Origin: Bryobacterales bacterium KBS 96
Lineage (GTDB): Bacteria > Acidobacteriota > Terriglobia > Bryobacterales > Bryobacteraceae
DNA: 58,158 nucleotides
Direction of reading: 5' to 3'
Assembly: GCA_000381625.1 (NCBI GenBank)
Contig: KB906767.1
Span: 723,071-781,228, forward strand
In this document: positions 52,095 to 58,158 of the stretch, piece by piece
Layout: the number at the start of each line of letters is the position of its first letter
Numbering within the stretch: position 1 is the first letter of the stretch
Notes under the pieces: generated by a model
What the model was told of the DNA's origin: nothing
Seen by the model: only the letters and a program-made list of their open reading frames with translations
Databases searched by the model: none
Program-made: the position numbers and the translations under genes

Positions 52095-53366
52095 CTATCG
52101 GAACAGCGACAAGTCGATCACGCCTGCCATTGCTTTATAACCCGCGTCATTGGGATGCAGATTGTCCGGGCCACTCATGGCCGGGAGGATTCGTCCGGGC
52201 TGCTTCGGATCGAGCACGGCCTTTTCGAATTCGAAGACCGCGTCGAACGCGTTACTGGTGCGTATCCAATCGTTCACCGCTTCGCGCATTTTGTCCTTCT
52301 CCGGGCTGTAATATCCGGGGTATTCGGTGCCTTCAAACGGAGTCAGCGTGCCCGCGAAGATCCGTAATCCATGCTCGTGTGCGCGATCCGCTAATTGCTG
52401 GAGCCCGGCAATGATGTCCGCCGCAGTGACAGGTTCGCGGTTCGATCCGCCAATATCGTTGATTCCTTCAAGCACAATCACATACTTGACGCCGGGTTGC
52501 GCAATGACATCGCGGTCGAACCGCTCGAGCGCGCTTCGGCCGGCGCCGCCGCTATCGTGAAGAACGCGGTTGCCGCTGATTCCGGCATTCAAAACGGCAG
52601 GCGCTTTGCCCTTACTCTTTTGCAGCAGCCTGCCGGCGAGAAAATTGGGCCAGCGGCGATTCGTGTCCGGCGTCGAGTCGTAGCCGTCCGTAATGGAATC
52701 GCCAAAGGCAACAATGGCGCTTGTCTTTTGCGAAGCAATCACATCGACGCCGGTCAGAAATGGCCACGTTTCAATTTTTGTCGCGGATGGAATGGAGGCC
52801 GCGGCAGTGAAGTCGCCCGGACCGGATACGTAAGAAGTTTGCAGCGCAAGCGGATGAACGGTATCTTCGGGCGCGGGCAGCGGAAAAAAGAGGCTGACGG
52901 CAAGATCGCGGTCAGCCGGCACGGCCAGCTTGACCGGATCGCTCAGGACGAGGGCTCCAGCCGGAATGGATATGGACGAACGGCCACTGAACGTCAGCGG
53001 ACGGTCAGTTCCGCCGGCGATCCCCGACTCACTACCGCGAAGAGCGATATGGGCTGCGCCGATCGGCAGCGGCTGTTTACCGAACGTGTTCGAGATACGC
53101 ACGCGAACGCTGTCGCCGCCGATGGTTGTATGCACGATCTCCCGCAGCGTTTGATTGTCGATTGACGGCGCCTTCGCGCCTCCTTCTGCCGGGGCAGCCA
53201 TCCATGTGCCGACCCAATGAAGGCCCGCATGGTTCGAGTTCGCGGCTGCAGTAAGCGTCCGCCCGCCGACGGCGAAGCAGAGCAGCCCTGCCAGACTTAA
53301 CGCCAACAAATGGGCGATTGTTTGCTGTTTATTCCTCAGATTTGCTCTTCTGGGAGCTGGTTTCAT
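52095..53366 (-). CDS. Exported SGNH/GDSL hydrolase
   Basis: 423 residues. A long basic leader followed by LLALSLAGLLCFAVGG gives a signal sequence. An N-terminal beta domain (45-200, VHTTIGGDSVRVRISNTFGK) precedes the SGNH domain: block I AFGDSITDG with nucleophile Ser, block II LNAGISGNRVL with Gly, block III EGINDIGG with Asn, and block V DNLHPNDAGY with Asp and His. Such enzymes are esterases or lipases acting on carbohydrate or lipid esters. The M1 aminopeptidase follows 42 bp downstream on the same strand. Confidence 0.94.
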   Translation of the reverse strand: MKPAPRRANLRNKQQTIAHLLALSLAGLLCFAVGGRTLTAAANSNHAGLHWVGTWMAAPAEGGAKAPSIDNQTLREIVHTTIGGDSVRVRISNTFGKQPLPIGAAHIALRGSESGIAGGTDRPLTFSGRSSISIPAGALVLSDPVKLAVPADRDLAVSLFFPLPAPEDTVHPLALQTSYVSGPGDFTAAASIPSATKIETWPFLTGVDVIASQKTSAIVAFGDSITDGYDSTPDTNRRWPNFLAGRLLQKSKGKAPAVLNAGISGNRVLHDSGGAGRSALERFDRDVIAQPGVKYVIVLEGINDIGGSNREPVTAADIIAGLQQLADRAHEHGLRIFAGTLTPFEGTEYPGYYSPEKDKMREAVNDWIRTSNAFDAVFEFEKAVLDPKQPGRILPAMSGPDNLHPNDAGYKAMAGVIDLSLFR

Positions 53367-53461
53367 GTTGTTTTTTCCTCACCTACTATATTCCTTTATG
53401 CTTCCGAAAAGCTCTGAACGCTGAATGTTTACAAGCCTTTGAGTGCTCGCATCGCTAGCTT

Positions 53462-53469
53462 GCTATACT
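53462..53469 (+). promoter_or_regulatory. Extended -10 promoter of the yceD-rpmF-plsX block
   Basis: TGCTATACT at 53461-53469 is an extended -10 box (TG-n-TATACT). A TTGAGT at 53439-53444 could be a -35 at 19 bp, slightly long; extended -10 boxes tolerate that. It lies 66 bp upstream of the yceD start. Confidence 0.55.
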
Positions 53470-53534
53470 CAAATTTTGCCCGTAGCGCCGGGGATCCCGT
53501 AAGGACCAGTTAAGGCCGGTGAGCGGGGGTATGT

Positions 53535-54074
53535 GTGTTGATTAGCCTCCAGGAATTAGAATTACGGCCGGTTCAGTTTAAAATTGACATCCCGGCGGGC
53601 GAGATTGAATACGATGCGGCGCTGAAGCAGGCATCCGTGCTCCACGCGGAAGGCGCGGCGGAGCTGGTGAATCACGCTTTGAACGAGATTCGCATCCGGG
53701 GAGCTCTGTCGGTGACAATCGAAGCGCCCTGTGACCGCTGCTTGGAAACCGCCTCCTTTCCGGTTCGGAAGGATTTCGATCTTCTCTACTATCCGTCGGA
53801 CGAATATGAAGCGGCCAGCGAAGAGGAGATTCGGCAGACGGAAAGCGAAGTGGCTTATTACGAAGGCGACAGATTGAATCTTTCCGAAATCCTTCGCGAA
53901 GTTGTGCTGCTGGCGTTGCCCATGCAGATGATTTGCAGTGAAAGTTGCAAAGGAATCTGTCCGGCATGCGGCGAGAATCGAAATCTTCGAGAATGCGATT
54001 GCCACGCCGAGGCAGCCGATGACCGCTGGAGCAAACTAAGAACGCTCAGGGCCGAATTGGAGCCGCGCCACTAG
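53535..54074 (+). CDS. yceD: YceD/DUF177 family protein
   Basis: 179 residues from GTG 53535 (TTG 53538 is also possible). The DUF177 domain has APCDRCLE near residue 65 and a Cys-rich C-terminal part, CKGICPACGENRNLRECDC, that could bind zinc. YceD homologues accompany 23S rRNA maturation or stability in plants and bacteria and sit next to rpmF. Here rpmF follows 68 bp downstream, then plsX, the classic arrangement. Confidence 0.93.
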   Translation: MLISLQELELRPVQFKIDIPAGEIEYDAALKQASVLHAEGAAELVNHALNEIRIRGALSVTIEAPCDRCLETASFPVRKDFDLLYYPSDEYEAASEEEIRQTESEVAYYEGDRLNLSEILREVVLLALPMQMICSESCKGICPACGENRNLRECDCHAEAADDRWSKLRTLRAELEPRH

Positions 54075-54142
54075 CGCGAAAATCTCCCTGGGCGTGATTT
54101 TCAACTATCAGACCAGTTTAAGAATAGAAAGCAGGTAGAGCC

Positions 54143-54322
54143 ATGCCAAATCCGAAACGCCGACATTCGAAGCGGCGCACGTCCACCCGACGGGCCCACG
54201 ATGCCCTGAAGCTTCCGCAAGCCGCCGAATGTCCGAACTGCCATGAAAAGATCCGGGCCCACCGTGCCTGCCCGTTTTGCGGTAAGTACAAAGGCCGTGA
54301 AGTGATCGAGGTGGAAGAGTAA
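54143..54322 (+). CDS. rpmF: 50S ribosomal protein L32
   Basis: 59 residues. MPNPKRRHSKRRTSTRRAHD at the start is the L32 signature, followed by two Cys pairs, CPNC and CPFC (about 30-33 and 43-46), the zinc-ribbon type of L32. The tail ends GREVIEVEE. It is the middle gene of the yceD-rpmF-plsX block. An AGG-type ribosome site precedes the ATG. Confidence 0.97.
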   Translation: MPNPKRRHSKRRTSTRRAHDALKLPQAAECPNCHEKIRAHRACPFCGKYKGREVIEVEE

Positions 54323-54402
54323 TCACCCCAATCCGCTTTCCGCCTTCCATTTACCGCCTCCAAACTGATAATCTGGCGAAGATCTTTTAGATGCTCACAT
54401 AG

Positions 54403-55419
54403 ATGCTCACAATTGCCGTCGACGCGATGGGAGGAGATCACTGCCCGAAACCCGAGGTAGAAGGATCGATTCTCGCGGCGAAGTCGCTCGGAGTGAAAGT
54501 TGTTCTGGTCGGGCGAGAAGAAGCCGTTAAAAAAGAATTAGAACGCTACGGTAACTGGCGGCAGCTTCCCATCGAAATACATCATGCCAATGAAGTGATC
54601 ACGATGGAGGATTCCGCCGGCAGAGCGCTGCGATCCAAAAAGGACAGTTCCATTCGCGTCGCCTCCCGGCTGGTGCGAGAGGGGACCGCCCAGGGCGTCG
54701 TCTCCGCTGGAAATACCGGAGCCGTCATGGCGATCACCAAAATGGTGCAAGGCATGCTTCCGGGAGTGGACCGGCCGGCGCTCGCGTCCGCCTTTCCGAC
54801 ACTCAACGGGAGCCCTGCCGTCATGATAGATGTAGGCGCCAATATCGACTGCAGTCCAAAAATGCTTGCCCAGTTTTCCGTTATGGGCAACATCTATTCG
54901 AAGGTGATCTTCCATACAAAAGACCCCCGAGTTGGAATTCTCTCGATTGGCGAGGAAGAGCACAAGGGCAATCAATTGACGCGCGACGCCACTCCCCTGC
55001 TGAAGACGCTGGATTTGAATTTCATCGGGAACGTCGAGGGCCGGGATCTCTACACCGGAACGGTGGACGTCATCGTCTGCGATGGATTCGTCGGCAATGT
55101 CGCGCTGAAGGTAAGCGAAGGCCTTGTGGACGTAATTCGCGAAATGCTTCGCGATTCCATGACGAAAACCATGACACGCAAGATCGGAGCTTTGCTTGCC
55201 AAGGGCGCGTTTGCGGACTTTAAAAAGCACGTCGATGTAGATGAATACGGAGGAGCGCCACTGCTTGGCCTGAAAGGCATCTGCATCATTTGCCATGGGC
55301 GCTCCAATGCAAAGGCTATTAAGAATGCAATCCGGGTTGCAGCCGAGTTTGCCAGCGGCAAAATCGATGACCAGATTGCTACCGAACTGACGCATTGGGC
55401 ATCTAAACAGGTAGTTTGA
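54403..55419 (+). CDS. plsX: Phosphate acyltransferase PlsX
   Basis: 338 residues. [20 protein letters not shown] at the start, [37 protein letters not shown] and [15 protein letters not shown] are PlsX blocks. PlsX makes acyl-phosphate from acyl-ACP for PlsY in phospholipid synthesis. The start ATG is directly preceded by ATG CTC ACA TAG (54391-54402), an in-frame four-codon unit that nearly duplicates the start of the gene. dsbD follows 8 bp later. Confidence 0.97.
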   Translation: MLTIAVDAMGGDHCPKPEVEGSILAAKSLGVKVVLVGREEAVKKELERYGNWRQLPIEIHHANEVITMEDSAGRALRSKKDSSIRVASRLVREGTAQGVVSAGNTGAVMAITKMVQGMLPGVDRPALASAFPTLNGSPAVMIDVGANIDCSPKMLAQFSVMGNIYSKVIFHTKDPRVGILSIGEEEHKGNQLTRDATPLLKTLDLNFIGNVEGRDLYTGTVDVIVCDGFVGNVALKVSEGLVDVIREMLRDSMTKTMTRKIGALLAKGAFADFKKHVDVDEYGGAPLLGLKGICIICHGRSNAKAIKNAIRVAAEFASGKIDDQIATELTHWASKQVV

Positions 55420-55427
55420 GGTAGTGT

Positions 55428-57377
55428 ATGCGCATCGGCCGCGCGTTTCTCGTCTTCACACTGGGGCTGCTGGCAACTGGATGCCTGCAGGCCGCCAGGG
55501 AGGACCCCGTCCAATGGAAGCTACAGCCCGTCAAAGGCTTCGAGCAGGTGAAGCCAGGCTCGCCGACGTGGCTCGAACTCACCGCGACCGTGCAACCCGG
55601 CTGGCATCTCTATTCGCCGACCACGCCAGCGGGTGGTCCAATTCCCACGAAAATTCAACTTACACCGAATCCAGCGGTTACCGGCGTCAAGGTCTGGCGT
55701 CAGCAGCCCGTTCGCAGGCTCGATCCGAATTTCAATATCGACACCGAAACGTATGCCGGTTCCGCGATCTTATACATTGAAGCGGACACAAAGCCTGGCA
55801 GCTCCGGACCGGTAACTCTCGAAGCAAGCGCGTATTACCAGGCGTGCAGCGATGTGAAATGCCTGCGGCCCGTGACGAAAAAGGTGGACACGACCGTGAC
55901 GTTCGCCTCATCCGCCACGACGGCGAATTTTTCGGCCCCGAGCGGATATGCGCTTGTCCCGGCAGCGGCGTCGGGCGGCGGCGAATCAGCGGGTCCTCCA
56001 CCCGCAGCGCCGCAGAGCGCTCCACCATCCAACGGACCGCTCAGCACACGACAGGATCTGCTGCCATTTCTATTGACGGCGTTTGCATTCGGCCTGGCGT
56101 CATTATTCACTCCGTGCGTTTTCCCGATGATTCCGATCACGGTTTCGTTTTTCCTGAACCAGAATACGGGCGCTGAGCGCGTCAATCGCGCCGCGCCATT
56201 GAGCCAAGCCGTCGTCTTTTGCCTCGGCATCATCGTGCTATTCACCGGACTTGGCTTCCTGGTTACCGCCATTACCGGGCCATTTGGAGTCGTTCAGTTA
56301 GGCTCGAGCCCGTGGGTCAACGGATTCATTGCGGTGGTGTTTCTCGTATTCGGTTTGAGTCTGCTCGGCGCTTTTGAATTGCGCCTGCCTTCCGGTATGC
56401 TGACGCGTCTGGACCGGGCGTCACAAGGCGGCGGCTATGCCGGTACGCTCTTGATGGGTCTGACATTTTCGCTCACATCCTTCGCGTGCATCGGGCCGAT
56501 TGTCGGTCCGCTGCTGGTCGCTTCCGTGCAGACGAAAGGCTGGCAACCGGTGCTCGGAATGGCGGCGTTTGCGACTGGACTCGCTTTGCCATTCTTTTTT
56601 CTCGCGCTGTTTCCCGGTTACTTGAAAAGGCTGCCTCGCAGTGGCGGCTGGATGGCGCGCGTCAAAGTGGTTCTCGGATTTATCGTTCTGGCCGTGATGT
56701 TTAAATACCTGAGCAACATCGACCAGGTATTTCAAGCGCACTGGCTTAGCCGCGAACGGTTCTTGGCGATATGGATTGTCCTTTTCGCCATGGCGGGGCT
56801 GTATCTGCTGGGTTTCGTGAAACTGGAAGGCATGGCCAAGGACGAACCGCTAGGGGTGGGACGCGCTCTGACGGCCGCGGCATTTCTCGCGTTTGCCATC
56901 AGCCTGACTCCCGGCCTGTTCGGCGCCCGCCTCGGCGAGTTAGATGCGTACATCCCCGAGCCGTCCGACAATTTTCTCTCCGCGGCCGGAAACGTCTCGG
57001 CGCAGCCGGCGAACTACTTCAAAGACGACCTGGACGGAGCGCTGACGGCGGCGCGGGAACAGAATAAGCTGGTGCTGATCAATTTCACCGGCTACGCCTG
57101 TACGAACTGTCACTGGATGAAGGCCAATATGTTTCCACGGCCGAAAATTCAGACGGCACTGAAGAATCTGATTGTGGTCGATCTGTACACGGACGGTACG
57201 GATGCGGCTTCCAAGAAGAACGCGGATCTTGAAGATAAGAAATTCAATACCGCATCGATACCGTTCTACGCGATTATCGACACAAATCAAAACATCATCG
57301 CGACATTTCCGCAGTTGACGAGAAACACACAGGAGTTTCTAGCGTTTCTCGAAACACGGCCGACCGGGCGAGCATAG
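55428..57377 (+). CDS. dsbD: Thiol:disulfide interchange protein DsbD
   Basis: 649 residues. A lipoprotein-like signal (LLATGC, Cys about 19) precedes an N-terminal immunoglobulin-like domain with the Cys pair CSDVKC (about 139-144). The membrane domain has eight helices with the redox Cys in FTPCVFPMIP (about 228) and SFACIGPIVG. The C-terminal thioredoxin domain has the CTNC motif in GYACTNCHWMKANMF. It moves reducing power from thioredoxin in the cytosol to the periplasm. It is 8 bp after plsX; an unusual partner, but probably one transcript. Confidence 0.94.
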   Translation: MRIGRAFLVFTLGLLATGCLQAAREDPVQWKLQPVKGFEQVKPGSPTWLELTATVQPGWHLYSPTTPAGGPIPTKIQLTPNPAVTGVKVWRQQPVRRLDPNFNIDTETYAGSAILYIEADTKPGSSGPVTLEASAYYQACSDVKCLRPVTKKVDTTVTFASSATTANFSAPSGYALVPAAASGGGESAGPPPAAPQSAPPSNGPLSTRQDLLPFLLTAFAFGLASLFTPCVFPMIPITVSFFLNQNTGAERVNRAAPLSQAVVFCLGIIVLFTGLGFLVTAITGPFGVVQLGSSPWVNGFIAVVFLVFGLSLLGAFELRLPSGMLTRLDRASQGGGYAGTLLMGLTFSLTSFACIGPIVGPLLVASVQTKGWQPVLGMAAFATGLALPFFFLALFPGYLKRLPRSGGWMARVKVVLGFIVLAVMFKYLSNIDQVFQAHWLSRERFLAIWIVLFAMAGLYLLGFVKLEGMAKDEPLGVGRALTAAAFLAFAISLTPGLFGARLGELDAYIPEPSDNFLSAAGNVSAQPANYFKDDLDGALTAAREQNKLVLINFTGYACTNCHWMKANMFPRPKIQTALKNLIVVDLYTDGTDAASKKNADLEDKKFNTASIPFYAIIDTNQNIIATFPQLTRNTQEFLAFLETRPTGRA

Positions 57378-57507
57378 CTCGGGCTGCGCCCTCCGGACGT
57401 GGTAATGACGACACGCCAATCGGAACTGGAACAGACGCTGGCGAGTGAACAATTGGAAGGTCCAAGACTTGCCTGAACCGGGGTATAAATCCCGCCTCAA
57501 AAACAAA

Positions 57508-57538
57508 ACGGCTCGACCTTTTTTTGGGGTCGAGCCGT
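57508..57538 (-). terminator. Intrinsic terminator downstream of the 16S rRNA gene
   Basis: ACGGCTCGACC (57508-57518) and GGTCGAGCCGT (57528-57538) form a perfect 11-bp stem with a 9-nt loop. On the minus strand it is followed by TTTTGTTTTT, a good T-tract; on the plus strand the T-tract is absent. It therefore terminates the 16S transcript about 200 nt after its 3' end. A second perfect stem, CCGAACAGG/CCTGTTCGG (57576-57598), lies between it and the 16S. Confidence 0.9.
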
Positions 57539-57733
57539 AAGTAACTGAAATAAAAATCGAGGCCGATTGAACGCGCCGAACAGGGCCAGCCTGTTCGGGA
57601 AGAAGGTAAGTATCAAACTAGAGTGGAGAACACAGAGTCAAATGGAGTGGAACGGCTGCTATCTACTTGTTAGTCTTCGGCTAGCAAATTACGCTGCTTC
57701 ATCCTAGTTTCGATAACTCCACCCACGTTCTCT

Positions 57734-58158
<425 letters not shown>

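Overview
The window looks like chromosomal DNA of an Acidobacteriota bacterium, probably of the Bryobacterales/Solibacter type. The evidence is an ADOP-type duplicated permease (minus, 672-3377) with a PadR regulator nearby, a VWFA-related protein of the acidobacterial type (32645-33607), many small secreted proteins of unknown function, frequent GTG starts, and a partial 16S rRNA at the right edge. Genes are mostly single or in short operons and alternate strand often. I see no prophage, CRISPR array, intact transposon or tRNA gene.

Left part (1-19 kb): the N-terminus of an ammonium transporter, a tandem array of about 90-bp repeats, the ADOP permease, a PadR regulator, a frameshifted family VIII-like serine hydrolase, DUF2277, VOC and DoxX-like small genes, a methyltransferase, a dienelactone hydrolase, an Ldh_2-type dehydrogenase, a TetR regulator facing a membrane protein and an NAD(P)-binding protein across a perfect dyad, an APH-type kinase, a B12-binding radical SAM enzyme, a HisN-type phosphatase, a sigma-like factor, and Ku.

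Middle (18.6-41 kb): a class A beta-lactamase-fold hydrolase with a BNR-repeat protein, a DUF885 metallopeptidase lipoprotein, a GH13 and a GH97 glycosidase, two small exported proteins, and a tight four-gene operon (DoxX, polyprenyl-phosphate-type GT2, DUF2064, GT87-like membrane glycosyltransferase) that reads as a lipid-linked sugar pathway. Then come a YbgC thioesterase, a MoaD-MoaE fusion, the VWFA protein, a decayed hybrid histidine kinase next to an IS4 remnant, a DegT aminotransferase, a sugar isomerase/epimerase, an ABC-2 transporter pair, a zinc-ribbon/PspC protein and an EamA transporter.

Right part (41-58 kb): a PfkB kinase, MFS transporter and HAD phosphatase run, a second MFS transporter, infA, an SDR, a large exported protein, an M1 aminopeptidase lipoprotein, an SGNH hydrolase, the conserved yceD-rpmF-plsX block followed by dsbD, and the 3' end of a 16S rRNA gene on the minus strand. 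The 16S is followed by a strong intrinsic terminator and then by dsbD, with no 23S, 5S or tRNA: the rRNA genes appear unlinked here.

The points most worth a second look are the unlinked 16S gene, the MoaD-MoaE fusion with its buried Gly-Gly, the glycosyltransferase operon, a REP-like dispersed repeat that supplies the stop codon of one gene, and the hybrid kinase that has lost its phosphoacceptor domain.
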